Source: Mycolicibacterium sp. P1-5
Lineage (GTDB): Bacteria; Actinomycetota; Actinomycetes; Mycobacteriales; Mycobacteriaceae
DNA: 64,000 bases
Direction: 5' to 3'
NCBI RefSeq assembly: GCF_008329565.1
Contig: NZ_NPKT01000003.1
Coordinates: 1 to 64,000 of the forward strand
The notes beneath the pieces were generated by a model. The model was not told where the DNA came from. It saw only the letters and a program-made list of their open reading frames with translations, and ran no database searches. Positions 33,289 to 41,648 of this stretch are shown in pieces; within the stretch, counting starts at the first letter, position 1; every line of letters begins with the position of its first letter. A program made the translations under genes and the position numbers.

Positions 33289-33348
33289 CTAGACGATGTG
33301 GCCTAGACCACACCGTCTAGACCAATCAGTCTAGACGATCTAGTCTAG
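33289..33348. promoter_or_regulatory. TCTAGAC operator array in the TetR/59-aa-gene divergent gap
   Basis: CTAGACGATGTGG (33289-33301) and CCACACCGTCTAG (33308-33320) form an almost perfect inverted repeat around CCTAGA. Ten bases on, GTCTAGAC (33329-33336) is a perfect palindrome followed by CTAGTCTAG. Four or more CTAGAC-type half-sites within 60 nt, placed between divergent starts, are what a self-regulating TetR protein would bind. Confidence 0.7.
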
Positions 33349-33380
33349 CGCGCAGGGGTTGTACGAATGGAGGACCGAAC

Positions 33381-33560
33381 ATGGTCGCTATCGGAGCCGG
33401 CGGACTATCGCCGGGACGCTTCCTGAGCCGGATCGCCGCGTGGCTGCGGACCACCGAAGTGGTCGAACGCGAACCGCGGGCGAAGAGGCCGCACTATCCG
33501 CCACAGCGTGCCAGCTTCGTCGAGCACGCAACGATGTCGCGAGAGATGTACCGGCTGTAG
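33381..33560 (+). CDS. 59-aa protein divergent from TetR regulator, unknown function
   Basis: A short gene with a strong GGAGG seven bases before its ATG. The product opens MVAIGAGGLSPGRFLSRIAA, continues with an amphipathic Trp-containing helix and a basic, proline-containing middle (REPRAKRPHYPPQR), and ends TMSREMYRL. There is no clear membrane helix. I do not recognise a family. The operator array directly upstream implies that the TetR protein controls it, so it is likely the main target of that regulator. A 62-bp palindromic element starts 11 nt after its stop. Confidence 0.65.
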   Translation: MVAIGAGGLSPGRFLSRIAAWLRTTEVVEREPRAKRPHYPPQRASFVEHATMSREMYRL

Positions 33561-33570
33561 CACTTCGCGC

Positions 33571-33632
33571 GCCCAGACTGCACTTGTTTGCACCTCTACT
33601 CGCGATATGTGTACAACTTCTGCAGTGTGGGC
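33571..33632. repeat. 62-bp imperfect palindromic element, copy 1
   Basis: It begins GCCCAGACTGCA and ends TGCAGTGTGGGC, a 12-nt terminal inverted repeat with one mismatch. A second copy with 57 of 62 identical bases and the same length lies at 34546-34607. The two bracket the DUF559-type gene in direct orientation. Confidence 0.8.
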
Positions 33633-33685
33633 GCTATCCACAGCCGTGAATAGCCACACCCGCCCGCGGTGTCGACGATATCGGC

Positions 33686-34543
33686 GTGGCGCAGCTGATC
33701 ATGGCCGACGAAGCCCTCGCTGCGGGCACGGTGACCCGACGTGAGCTGGCAAGGCGATTCGTCAAGATCCATCGCAATGTGTACACCCCGCGCGGAACTG
33801 AACTGACCGCCACGGATCGCGCCATTGCCGCCTGGATGTGGTCGGGCCGCACAGCGACGCTCGCCGGAATCTCGGCTGCCGCTCTGTTAGGTGTGCGTTG
33901 GCTGCCCGACGACAGTCCGGCCGAACTCGTGCGAACACAACCTCGCCACCCGTCCGGCATCGTCGTGCGCTGTGGTGCCGTCGCAGACGACGACGTCTGC
34001 ACGGTGCGCGGTATCAGCTGCACCACTCCCGCGCGGACCGCGTACGACCTAGGCCGCCACAACCCATTCACCCTCGGTGTGGTTCGTGTCGACTCCGTGC
34101 TCGCCGCCACCGGTGTCGCGATCGATGAGATCGCGGAGATCGCCCGCCGCAACCCGGGTGCGCGACATATTCGGCGGTTGCGTCGCGTACTCGAAGACGC
34201 CGACGGTGGTGCGGAATCACCGCAGGAGACCAGGCTCAGATTATTGCTTGTGCGAGCGGGCTTTCCGCGGCCCGTCACTCAGATTCCGATTCGAAATGCA
34301 CGCGGTCGGGTTGTCCGGCGGATCGATCTGGGTTGGCCGCAGTGGAAGGTCGGCATCGAGTATGACGGCATGCAGCACTGGACCGACCCGGCTCAGCACG
34401 CCGGCGACATCGACCGGCTCGAATTCTTCGCCGACCTCGGCTGGCGGATGGTTCGCGTCAGCGCCAATCACCTCAGGTTCGATCGCGAGGGAATAGTTCG
34501 TCGCGCGCGGACTTCACTTACAGATGCCGGTTGCGCCTGCTGA
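33686..34543 (+). CDS. AbiEi-like N-terminus plus DUF559/Vsr-like nuclease-fold protein
   Basis: A 285-aa protein of a type found in many copies in mycobacteria. Residues 1-60 look like the AbiEi-type winged-helix (ALAAGTVTRRELARRFVKIH then RNVYTPRG). The last 100 residues have the DUF559/Vsr-like PD-(D/E)XK layout: ESPQETRLRLLLVRAGFPRP, the core GRVVRRIDLGWPQWKVGIEY with D and E, DGMQHW, and DIDRLEFFADLGWRMVRVS. DNA binding and perhaps nicking are plausible; the cellular role is unknown. The gene is flanked by two copies of a 62-bp palindromic element. Confidence 0.8.
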   Translation: MAQLIMADEALAAGTVTRRELARRFVKIHRNVYTPRGTELTATDRAIAAWMWSGRTATLAGISAAALLGVRWLPDDSPAELVRTQPRHPSGIVVRCGAVADDDVCTVRGISCTTPARTAYDLGRHNPFTLGVVRVDSVLAATGVAIDEIAEIARRNPGARHIRRLRRVLEDADGGAESPQETRLRLLLVRAGFPRPVTQIPIRNARGRVVRRIDLGWPQWKVGIEYDGMQHWTDPAQHAGDIDRLEFFADLGWRMVRVSANHLRFDREGIVRRARTSLTDAGCAC

Positions 34544-34545
34544 TC

Positions 34546-34607
34546 GCCCAGACTGCACTTGTTCGCGCCTCTACTCGCGCGATGTGTACAACATCTGCAG
34601 TGTGGGC
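34546..34607. repeat. 62-bp imperfect palindromic element, copy 2
   Basis: This has the same ends as copy 1 (GCCCAGACTGCA and TGCAGTGTGGGC), with five substitutions inside. It starts 3 nt after the DUF559-type stop. A GCTTCGCGC follows it, and ACTTCGCGC precedes copy 1, so the shared unit may extend slightly further. Confidence 0.8.
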
Positions 34608-34620
34608 GAGCGCTTCGCGC

Positions 34621-35130
34621 CTAGACCGAACTGGTCAGCTCCCCGTGGCCTGACCCCGAGGACGCTGCCCACAGTGAGCTCTCCGCTCGGGCCGCGCGCA
34701 TCACATTGTTGGCCGTCTGCAGCACCGGACTGTTCATTTCTTCGGCGCCAACCGGCATCGAGGCGGCCAGGCGCGACACTGTCCGGCCGAGGGTCGCCTT
34801 CGCCGAGGATGGCACCACCAGCAGCTTTACGGTTTTCGTTTGACCTGCAATCAGCATCAAGCGCAGGCGCCGATCACTCCAGCCCAGCAGTGTCATCGAG
34901 CCGGCGGACAGCGGCTGGCGTGATGTCGGCGCCGGGGTCGACGACCAGTTGAGTTTGATATCGACGATTTCGCCAAGGACCGGATGCAACGCCTCGATGA
35001 GCTCGGGCAGCTCACGCGCCAGTCCGGCGGAGTGCGGCCACCACGCGCCGTCGATCTCGGCTCCCAACACCGCGTTGAGTGTCAATCGGACCGGGCTGGC
35101 GCAGCGTCGCGCTCCCAGCGAGCCGTTCAC
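34621..35130 (-). CDS. DUF5994-like protein
   Basis: A 169-aa protein. The segment PVRLTLNAVLGAEIDGAWWP then HSAGLARELPELIEAL, and later DIKLNW and MTLLGWSDRRLRLMLI, match the mycobacterial DUF5994 pattern as I recall it. No enzyme motif is visible. The GTG start overlaps the stop of a 40-aa upstream frame by four bases (GTGA), and no independent ribosome-binding site is seen, so translation is probably coupled. The C-terminus (VMRAARAESSLWAASS onwards) is variable. Confidence 0.72.
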   Translation of the reverse strand: MNGSLGARRCASPVRLTLNAVLGAEIDGAWWPHSAGLARELPELIEALHPVLGEIVDIKLNWSSTPAPTSRQPLSAGSMTLLGWSDRRLRLMLIAGQTKTVKLLVVPSSAKATLGRTVSRLAASMPVGAEEMNSPVLQTANNVMRAARAESSLWAASSGSGHGELTSSV

Positions 35131-35249
35131 GACGGGTTGTGAGATGTGGAGAGGTCGGAGAACACCGGATTCGCGACCGGGCCGGCCTCGTCGGTGTACT
35201 GGACCTCAACACGTTCGACGGGTTGAGAAAAAAGATCAGATGTTTCCAT
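35127..35249 (-). CDS. 40-aa leader protein coupled to the DUF5994-like gene
   Basis: A 41-codon frame from ATG at 35249, with GAGGA nine bases upstream. It encodes METSDLFSQPVERVEVQYTD and then 20 more residues ending TSHNPS. Its TGA overlaps the GTG of the DUF5994-like gene (GTGA). That overlap and the good ribosome-binding site argue that it is translated, either as a small protein or to couple ribosomes into the next gene. No family is recognised. Confidence 0.55.
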   Translation of the reverse strand: METSDLFSQPVERVEVQYTDEAGPVANPVFSDLSTSHNPS

Positions 35250-35530
35250 TCGCGTGTCCTCGCGTCAGCAGGGGGAATCCGCAGATCTAGCACGCAGCGC
35301 AAATGCCGACGGACTAACCACAACTCTACACACCGCCTTCGACGCACCGCTTGGCCAGTGGCCGTAGGGGTTTTCGACCTTCATTCCGCAGACCTGACGC
35401 CGGCACCGGCCGGGTATCGAAATCATCTGCGTCCTAACAGAATTCTTGAGATTTCGGGGGCCTCCTACCCAAGCCGGCGTACAGTCGCCGCTATCGGGAC
35501 CACCACCAGGCCCCCAATGGAAGGCCGGTA

Positions 35531-35665
35531 ATGTCCGATAAGTCCCCTCGTCAGGCGATGACGAAGAAATCCGCCAAGTCCCTGAAAGAAAAGCGGGCCG
35601 ACAAGCGGGCCGGGAAGGCCGACGTGTCACCGACCGAAATCGCCGTCAATAGCAAAAAGCGTTAG
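35531..35665 (+). CDS. 44-aa highly basic protein, conserved actinobacterial type
   Basis: The product is MSDKSPRQAMTKKSAKSLKE followed by KRADKRAGKADVSPTEIAVN and SKKR. GGAAGG stands six bases before the ATG. Lys and Arg make up about a third of residues. Very similar short proteins opening MSDKSPRQ..SKKSGKS are found across actinobacteria as I recall them, function unknown; nucleic-acid binding is plausible from charge. About 280 nt with no convincing gene precede it. Confidence 0.75.
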   Translation: MSDKSPRQAMTKKSAKSLKEKRADKRAGKADVSPTEIAVNSKKR

Positions 35666-36154
35666 CGTATTGCGCTGACCAGCAACGAGTTTTGTCGCGT
35701 TTGGAAATACCCGACCGGCCCTGGCATTTCTGCGAGATGTCACATTACGACCGTAAAAGCGCGCGATGACTTCCGGCGGGCCGGTTCGGACGGTAGCGTC
35801 GGAAGCGGTTGATTTCCCAGCCTTCGGACACATCGCGGCGGCGATCTGATTCCCCGCCGTAGGGCCATCGGCTCGCGACAAGTGCCGGCCTATTCCGCGC
35901 ACTCGATTTCGTTATCCGGGAGCTTGTTTGTATTCTTGTTCATCTGCTGTCGGCGCGGTTAACACCGTGCGTGCCGATGGTTCGATACAGTCTTCACGTC
36001 CCGCTTCATCTGGGGTGAGCCCGGGGGTACCGCGGTCTGCAGCCGAATCCCAGCGGCATAGGCAAAGTCGGCGGTCCCGCATATCGGTCCTCCGTCCGAA
36101 CTATCCCACCACCGCCGCCTGGCGCCCTGTCTCGGCGAATCTCGAGGGGCTTCT
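35666..36154. other. Gene-poor stretch before the FAAL-like gene
   Basis: I see no convincing gene in this 489-nt stretch. The base composition is less GC-rich than the neighbours, and third-position GC in all short frames is low for this genome. It presumably holds the promoter of the FAAL-like gene and the 3' region of the 44-aa gene. No clear hairpin or repeat was found. Confidence 0.5.
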
Positions 36155-37789
36155 GTGAGCAGATTTACCGACACGATGTATGCCAACGCGATGGCCAGCC
36201 GAAAAGGCATGGTCACCGGCGAGCCGGGGAGCCCGGTCCGGCATACCTGGCGTGAAGTGCACGAGCGCGCCCTGCGGATAGCCGGAGGGCTGGCCGACGC
36301 GGGCGTCGGGCATGGCGACACAGTCGCAGTGCTGGCTGGCGCACCGGTGGAGATCGCGCCCACCGCGCAGGCAATCTGGATGCGCGGGGCGAGCCTGACC
36401 ATGTTGCACCAGCCCACCCCCCGGACCGACCTCCAGCGGTGGGCAGAGGAGACCGCTGCCGTCATCCTCATGATCAATGCCAAAGCCGTGGTGATTTCCG
36501 ATCCCTTCATGCCCGCCGCACCCCTACTGGTCGAGTTGGGCGTGCCGGTCCTGACGATCGAACACCTCTTCACCGGCAAGCCGACCGCGCCCGTCGACAC
36601 CGGCGAGGACGACGTGGCGCTATTGCAATTGACTTCGGGGTCAACGGGATCGCCGAAGGCGGTGCAGATCACCCACCGCAACATCGTGTCCAACGCCGAA
36701 GCGATGTTCTCGGGCGCCGAAGTCGACCCCGACAAAGACGTGATCGTGTGCTGGCTTCCGCTCTTCCACGACATGGGAATGACCGGGTTCCTCACCGTGC
36801 CCATGTATTTCGGCGTCGAGCTGGTCAAAGTCACCCCGATGGATTTTCTGAGCGACACGCTCTTGTGGGCCAAGCTCATTGACAAGTACCGGGGCACCAT
36901 GACCGCGGCACCGAACTTCGCATATACGTTGTTCGCCAAACGCCTTCGCAGACAAGCTGTTCCGGGTCAATTCGATCTGTCGACCCTGCGGTGGGCGCTG
37001 TCGGGAGCCGAACAGGTCGAGCCGGCCGACGTCGAGGACCTGATCGATGCCGGTCGTCCGTTCGGGCTGCGGCCGGAGGCGGTCGTGCCGGCATACGGGA
37101 TGGCCGAGACGACAGTGGCCGTGTCATTCACCAAGTGCGGCAGTGGTCTTGGCGTCGATCAGGTCGACGCGGACTTGCTTGCCGTGCTGCACCGCGCGGT
37201 ACCGACCACCAAGGGCAAGACGCGTCGGCTGGCGACCCTGGGTCCGCTGCTCGACGGGATCGAGGCTCGCATCATCGACGAGGACGGCGCTGTGCTGCCT
37301 GCGCGTGGCGTAGGCGTCATCCAGGTGCGCGGCGAACCGGTGACCCCGGGCTACACGACGGTGGCGGGATTCATTGCGGCCCAAGACGACCAGGGGTGGT
37401 ACGACACCGGCGACCTCGGCTATCACACGGAAGCCGGCGAGATGGTGGTGTGCGGCCGGGTCAAAGACGTCATCATCATGGCCGGGCGCAACGTCTACCC
37501 CACCGACATCGAACGCGCAGCAGCGCGCGTGGCGGGCGTACGAGCGGGTTGTGCCGTCGCAGTCCGAATCGACGCCGGGCATTCCCGCGAAACCTTCGCC
37601 GTTGCCGTCGAGTCCGCGGCGTGGGAGGACAGCAAAGAGGTCCGCCGCATCGAGCGACAGGTGGCCCACGAGGTCGTCGGCGAGGTCGATGTGCGTCCTC
37701 GCAATGTCGTTGTGCTGCAGCCGGGAACGATTCCCAAGACTCCGTCGGGGAAGCTGCGCCGCGCCCACGCGCTGGCCCTCGTTGGTTGA
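36155..37789 (+). CDS. Fatty-acyl-AMP ligase / acyl-CoA synthetase (FadD family)
   Basis: A 544-aa adenylating enzyme. The ATP-binding P-loop-like motif is [19 protein letters not shown], followed by [14 protein letters not shown] (the FAAL-type helix), [19 protein letters not shown] and the hinge [20 protein letters not shown], with a C-terminal [10 protein letters not shown] carrying the catalytic Lys. The HDMG motif points to a fatty-acyl-AMP ligase rather than a plain CoA ligase. No polyketide synthase gene is adjacent in the window, so the acceptor is unknown. It starts with GTG after GAGGGG. Confidence 0.9.
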   Translation: MSRFTDTMYANAMASRKGMVTGEPGSPVRHTWREVHERALRIAGGLADAGVGHGDTVAVLAGAPVEIAPTAQAIWMRGASLTMLHQPTPRTDLQRWAEETAAVILMINAKAVVISDPFMPAAPLLVELGVPVLTIEHLFTGKPTAPVDTGEDDVALLQLTSGSTGSPKAVQITHRNIVSNAEAMFSGAEVDPDKDVIVCWLPLFHDMGMTGFLTVPMYFGVELVKVTPMDFLSDTLLWAKLIDKYRGTMTAAPNFAYTLFAKRLRRQAVPGQFDLSTLRWALSGAEQVEPADVEDLIDAGRPFGLRPEAVVPAYGMAETTVAVSFTKCGSGLGVDQVDADLLAVLHRAVPTTKGKTRRLATLGPLLDGIEARIIDEDGAVLPARGVGVIQVRGEPVTPGYTTVAGFIAAQDDQGWYDTGDLGYHTEAGEMVVCGRVKDVIIMAGRNVYPTDIERAAARVAGVRAGCAVAVRIDAGHSRETFAVAVESAAWEDSKEVRRIERQVAHEVVGEVDVRPRNVVVLQPGTIPKTPSGKLRRAHALALVG

Positions 37790-37828
37790 GGCGTCCGACA
37801 CCGGGCGCGAGTACATTTGTGGTCCAAG

Positions 37829-38635
37829 ATGGCTGACTACGACGCACAGCCGGGACGTACACCGCCCGAGGACGCAAACCTGCCCGCCGAGAAGCGCGAC
37901 GCGGACGACTTCGACCTGGCCGCCGGGCTGCTCAAAGTAGCCGGAATTGTCGCCGATGCACGGCCCGTCGTCGACTTGCTCGCCGACGTTGCCGAGTTCG
38001 CGGCCCAGGCGATTCCGGGTGTCGACGGCGCCGGCGTGGCCGTGGTCGACACCCAAAGCGCGACCCGGCGGGTGCGGACCTGGGCGGCGACGGCCAACCT
38101 GGTCCAGGACATCGACGCCGTCCAATACGACGAGCTGAACGAGGGGCCGTGTCTGACGTGCATGCAGACCCGGCGGGCGGTGGTCAGCGGATCCCTGGGT
38201 AGCGACGACCGCTGGCCGCACTTCGGTGGCCGGGTCGCGCGCATGCGGGTGCACTCGGCACTGTCGTTGCCCCTGATCGTCGGGGATCAGGTGATCGGAG
38301 CGATCAACACCTACGCGCGCAGTCGCGACGCCTTCGGCGAGCACGCTGTTCAATTGGGCTCACAGTTCGCCGGACCGGCCGCGGTGTCGGTCTACAACGC
38401 GCAACTGTTGGCCACCGCGCAGGAACGCACCGCGCGGTTGCAGCGTGCGTTGACCAGCCGGGCGGTGATCGATCAGGCCATCGGCATCATGCGCAGTCGC
38501 TCGGGCGGCAGCGCTGACGAGGCATTCCAGAAACTAGCCCAGATGAGCCAGGACAAGAACGTCAAACTGCAGTACGTCGCAGAACGACTGGTCGACGAGG
38601 CGGTGCGGCGGGCTCAGGCTCGGCGAGGTCAGTGA
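37829..38635 (+). CDS. GAF-ANTAR domain regulator 1
   Basis: A 268-aa protein with a GAF sensor (about residues 40-190; contains DELNEGPCLTCMQTRRAVVS and RWPHFGGRVARM) and a C-terminal ANTAR domain (about residues 205-262; RALTSRAVIDQAIGIMRSRS). ANTAR domains bind nascent RNA and prevent termination. The ATG at 37829 is preferred over a TTG four codons earlier. Its stop overlaps that of the convergent regulator 2 by seven bases. Confidence 0.9.
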   Translation: MADYDAQPGRTPPEDANLPAEKRDADDFDLAAGLLKVAGIVADARPVVDLLADVAEFAAQAIPGVDGAGVAVVDTQSATRRVRTWAATANLVQDIDAVQYDELNEGPCLTCMQTRRAVVSGSLGSDDRWPHFGGRVARMRVHSALSLPLIVGDQVIGAINTYARSRDAFGEHAVQLGSQFAGPAAVSVYNAQLLATAQERTARLQRALTSRAVIDQAIGIMRSRSGGSADEAFQKLAQMSQDKNVKLQYVAERLVDEAVRRAQARRGQ

Positions 38636-39414
38636 GCCAGTTCGCCGATCGCCGCCACTAATTCGGCGCGGCGTTGCGGCTCGGACATCAGCTGACGGGC
38701 GACGTCGGTCAGATGTACGCGATGGCTTCTCGCGTACGTGCGAAGCAGCTGAAACGCCTCCTCGACCGAAACTCCCAAGCTTGCCCGCAAATAGCCTTTG
38801 GCCTGCTCGATGACGACCCTGTTGTTGAGCGCGACTCGAAGCTGAGGCAACACCATCGACGGCGTGGGCGCGCGTTCCTGCAGGATCGCCACACACGCGA
38901 TGTGCGCAAGGGTCTGCCCGACAAGCAGGTCAGCCTCGTTGAGTGCGCCAGACCGAGTACCGAACAGCCCCAAGGTGCCCAGGACGATTCCCGCGGCGCG
39001 CATCGGGACAGCATGCACGGAGACGAAGCCGCCGTCGACGGCCGCGGGCACGAAACTTGGCCACCGTTCAGACTCGGTCCGCAGGTCGGCGATTGACACC
39101 GGTTGGCCACTGGCATAGCAATCGACACAGGGGCCTTCGTCGGCTTGCACCTGAAAGAGCTCGAGTTCGCGGGCCTGGTCAGAGGTGGCAGCCACCAGGC
39201 GCAGTTTGTGCAGGGGATCCGCGAGCAGGAAGGCAGCGGCAGCGACATCGAGCAGTTCGGCGCTTCGTTCGGTGAGCTCGGTGAGCAAATCCACCACGTC
39301 GAACTCGACGAGAATCGAGTCCACTAGCGCCGCCACCGCCTCCATGACGCGGGTTTCCCGAGGGAGTCCGTCCACGTTGCCCTCCTGACGATTTCCTGGC
39401 TGCGTCGTCGACAT
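38629..39414 (-). CDS. GAF-ANTAR domain regulator 2
   Basis: A 261-aa protein built like regulator 1: GAF domain (about residues 20-175, with ADEGPCVDCYASGQPVSIAD) and ANTAR domain at the C-terminus (ALNNRVVIEQAKGYLRASLG). The start overlaps the regulator 3 stop (TGATG), so the two are co-transcribed. RNA antitermination in response to a small ligand or redox state is the likely role; the conserved EGPC Cys in all three GAF domains is noteworthy. Confidence 0.9.
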   Translation of the reverse strand: MSTTQPGNRQEGNVDGLPRETRVMEAVAALVDSILVEFDVVDLLTELTERSAELLDVAAAAFLLADPLHKLRLVAATSDQARELELFQVQADEGPCVDCYASGQPVSIADLRTESERWPSFVPAAVDGGFVSVHAVPMRAAGIVLGTLGLFGTRSGALNEADLLVGQTLAHIACVAILQERAPTPSMVLPQLRVALNNRVVIEQAKGYLRASLGVSVEEAFQLLRTYARSHRVHLTDVARQLMSEPQRRAELVAAIGELAH

Positions 39415-40181
39415 CACTCCGACTCCAATTCGAGCCGGCGGTCGAGAATGTCCCTGGCGACGTCCGTGGCACTGCGACCGACGGTATAGGCGTAAGCCCG
39501 CAGGCGCACCAATGCCTCTGCCGGCTCAATACCCAATTGAGCGACAAGCATGCCGGTGGCCTGGCTGACCTCGGAACGGCTGAGCGCGTTGAGCTCAGCC
39601 CAGGCGTCGCTGTTGGGCTCGGACACCGCCTCCTGCAAGTCGGCATCCAGCAGGTCCAGGACGGCGATAGCGGCCAACTCGGCGGCGACCAATGCACCGG
39701 CCAGCGCCTCGCCACCGAGCTGCACCGGCTCGGCACAGAAAAGATCCAGGGCGCCGACGAATTCGGCCGCCACCACGATCGGTACGGCATAGACAGCGCA
39801 GATGTCGTGAGCGAGCATGGCCGGGCCGTAAGCGGGCCAGCGAGGCTCCTTGGTGAGGTCGACGACGTGCATGGGGAGCCGCAGCGTCACAGCGTCCAAG
39901 CAAGGGCCTTCGCCGAAGGTGAACTGCAGCTCGTCGTACGCGCGCGCCAAATTGCCGCTGGCCCCGAGTGTTCCGCTGCTGGTGCCGTCGAACACGAGTG
40001 AAATTGCTGCCGCGTCGACGGCCAGTAGCCGAACGCAGGCCTCGCACAGCCCGTCGGCGGCTTCGGCACCACGCCGCCCGTCGACCGCGGCCAACAGCTG
40101 TTCATGGATCGTCACAGCCTGGGTCGGCTCATTGCCACAGCGTGCTCCATCCAAAGCGGAGATGGCGCTGCGTCTGAACAC
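39414..40181 (-). CDS. GAF-ANTAR domain regulator 3
   Basis: A 255-aa protein with a GAF-like domain (about residues 25-175; FGEGPCLDAVTLRLPMHVVD) and a C-terminal ANTAR domain (LSRSEVSQATGMLVAQLGIE). The GTG start has a weak ribosome-binding site, and an internal GTG at residue 23 is possible. It overlaps regulator 2 by one base. The predicted ANTAR helices are shorter on charged residues than in regulators 1 and 2, but the core pattern holds. Confidence 0.87.
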   Translation of the reverse strand: MFRRSAISALDGARCGNEPTQAVTIHEQLLAAVDGRRGAEAADGLCEACVRLLAVDAAAISLVFDGTSSGTLGASGNLARAYDELQFTFGEGPCLDAVTLRLPMHVVDLTKEPRWPAYGPAMLAHDICAVYAVPIVVAAEFVGALDLFCAEPVQLGGEALAGALVAAELAAIAVLDLLDADLQEAVSEPNSDAWAELNALSRSEVSQATGMLVAQLGIEPAEALVRLRAYAYTVGRSATDVARDILDRRLELESE

Positions 40182-40369
40182 ACAGCCGTTCGACGGCGGC
40201 CAGTCTGGCGCTAGCTGCTGAACACCACAGTTGCACCAACGGCCATCTGACAGCGGACCTCTGAACGCAACCAGCTCCGGTCCACCGCTAACTCCAGCGT
40301 ACGCACCTCGTCCCCGGAGGAGAAGAGCGGATCAGTTACGACGGCCGAATTCCCTTGAGGTTTCGCTCG

Positions 40370-40855
40370 TCATGACCCACGCGAGACGGTGACGTGCGGC
40401 GAGAAGTTGTTGCCGCCCGATGTGCCACCGCCGCTTGCCGGAACATGGCTCTGCCGGATCGGAAACGCCGGCTGAGACTTCGTGCTCGGCGCCGGCGCCG
40501 GCGCCGGTTTCTGGACCGTCGCCTTGGGGGTGTACGCCGGCTGCTGGGTGTAGGTCGGTTGAGGCGTGTACGTCTCGGCAGGGGCCTGCACGGCGGTCGG
40601 TTCCGGAACCGGCGGCTGCGCCGTGTCCGGTGCAGGAACGGGAGCCGGGGGCGGTTCGACGACGGGCGGCGCCGGCGGCAGATTCACGGCCGGATCGGTC
40701 GCCACGGGGTCCAACTGTGGGGGCTCGGCAACAGCGGGTTTGACGGTGTCGCCATAGGCCAACGCCGAAGCGCCCGCCACTCCGGCGATGCCTATTCCGG
40801 CCAACGCCCACGAGGTCACGGCGGCCCGGCGGAATCCGGAACGAGGTGAGTCCAT
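40370..40855 (-). CDS. Exported proline-rich protein
   Basis: A 161-aa protein with a basic N-terminus (MDSPRSGFRR), one hydrophobic segment (about residues 13-34; signal or anchor) and a long Pro/Ala/Val/Thr-rich region containing PPAPPVVEPPPAPVPAPDTA and TPQPTYTQQPAYTPK. It ends in a Gly/Ser-rich stretch. It is likely a wall-spanning or secreted low-complexity protein of a type common in mycobacteria; no enzyme domain is present. Confidence 0.75.
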   Translation of the reverse strand: MDSPRSGFRRAAVTSWALAGIGIAGVAGASALAYGDTVKPAVAEPPQLDPVATDPAVNLPPAPPVVEPPPAPVPAPDTAQPPVPEPTAVQAPAETYTPQPTYTQQPAYTPKATVQKPAPAPAPSTKSQPAFPIRQSHVPASGGGTSGGNNFSPHVTVSRGS

Positions 40856-40993
40856 GCAGTGATGGTGGCGATCGATTCTTTATGCGCTCAAAGAAACTTG
40901 GATGTGCGGTCACCGGCGCCGGTGACGGCCGTCCGAGCGGTCGATGACGAAAGACCCCGTGGCGCTGCCGTGGCGTCGTGCCATTCTGGAACT

Positions 40994-41437
40994 GTGAGCA
41001 ACTGGGATGACAGCACTGACACCGGCGAATACTCCGTCGAGGACGACAACCAGCTCCAACCCGAGGACACCCTGGTCGACCGCGGCGTCGACGACATCCT
41101 CGACGAGGGGATTTCCCCACCAGAGCGGCCGGTTGCCCGTACGAACCTCGACCACCCCGGACCGGAAACCCTCGACGAGCTGTTGGCCGAGGAGGAGCCC
41201 GATCCGACGGCCCGGCTGAACAACGTGCTCGACGAGTTGAACGGCAAGGTCGAGGACGACTCCGACTATCCCGAGGACGACGAGGTCGGCGGGGCCCGGT
41301 CGGGCCGGCTGGTGGCACCGGACGCAGGTTTCGGTGAGGACGACGAGTCCGAGCTCATCGCTGAAGACGTCGGCATCGACGGGGGCGCCGCTTCCGCCGA
41401 GGAAGCCGCCATGCACGTGATCGACGACGAGGACTGA
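40994..41437 (+). CDS. DUF5709-like acidic protein
   Basis: A 147-aa very acidic protein. It opens SNWDDSTDTGEYSVEDDNQL, then PEDTLVDRGVDDILDEGISP then PERP, the pattern of the actinobacterial DUF5709 family. It ends with ASAEEAAMHVIDDED. The GTG at 40994 gives the family N-terminus; a longer frame upstream would add unrelated sequence. No membrane or enzyme motif. It is closed by a hairpin with a T-run at 41471-41500. Confidence 0.8.
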   Translation: MSNWDDSTDTGEYSVEDDNQLQPEDTLVDRGVDDILDEGISPPERPVARTNLDHPGPETLDELLAEEEPDPTARLNNVLDELNGKVEDDSDYPEDDEVGGARSGRLVAPDAGFGEDDESELIAEDVGIDGGAASAEEAAMHVIDDED

Positions 41438-41470
41438 GCGAGGGCGTAAACCCTTAGTGCACAGCACTAT

Positions 41471-41500
41471 TGATCGACGGCTTGTCGATCATCCCCTTTT
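41471..41500 (+). terminator. Intrinsic terminator after the DUF5709-like gene
   Basis: TGATCGAC and GTCGATCA pair perfectly (8 bp) around GGCTT and are followed by TCCCCTTTT. Distance from the stop is 33 nt. Confidence 0.75.
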
Positions 41501-41648
41501 CGACGCCCCAGATCGTCGCGATGGGCCCGGTATTCGCCGGCCTGGATTAAGTGCTGATCGGCGATCAGGAGGGTCTTCCGGCCAAAACCGAGACTGACAT
41601 CGGTGGTTGTCATACGCTCGTCGGCAGCTATCCACATCAGGGGGGTTC

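Noticed and set aside
33359..33649. A 96-codon frame on the + strand in the TetR divergent region
   Set aside because: It overlaps the 59-aa gene in another frame, has no ribosome-binding site, and runs through the palindromic element.
35912..36082. A 56-codon frame on the - strand with GGAGG before its ATG
   Set aside because: The ribosome-binding site is good, but third-position GC is low, the product (opening [11 protein letters not shown]) resembles nothing known, and it has no operon context. Kept only as a remote possibility.
35959..36939. A 326-codon open frame on the - strand across the FAAL-like start
   Set aside because: Most of it is antisense to the FAAL-like gene with its recognisable adenylation motifs; its sequence is low-complexity and resembles no family.
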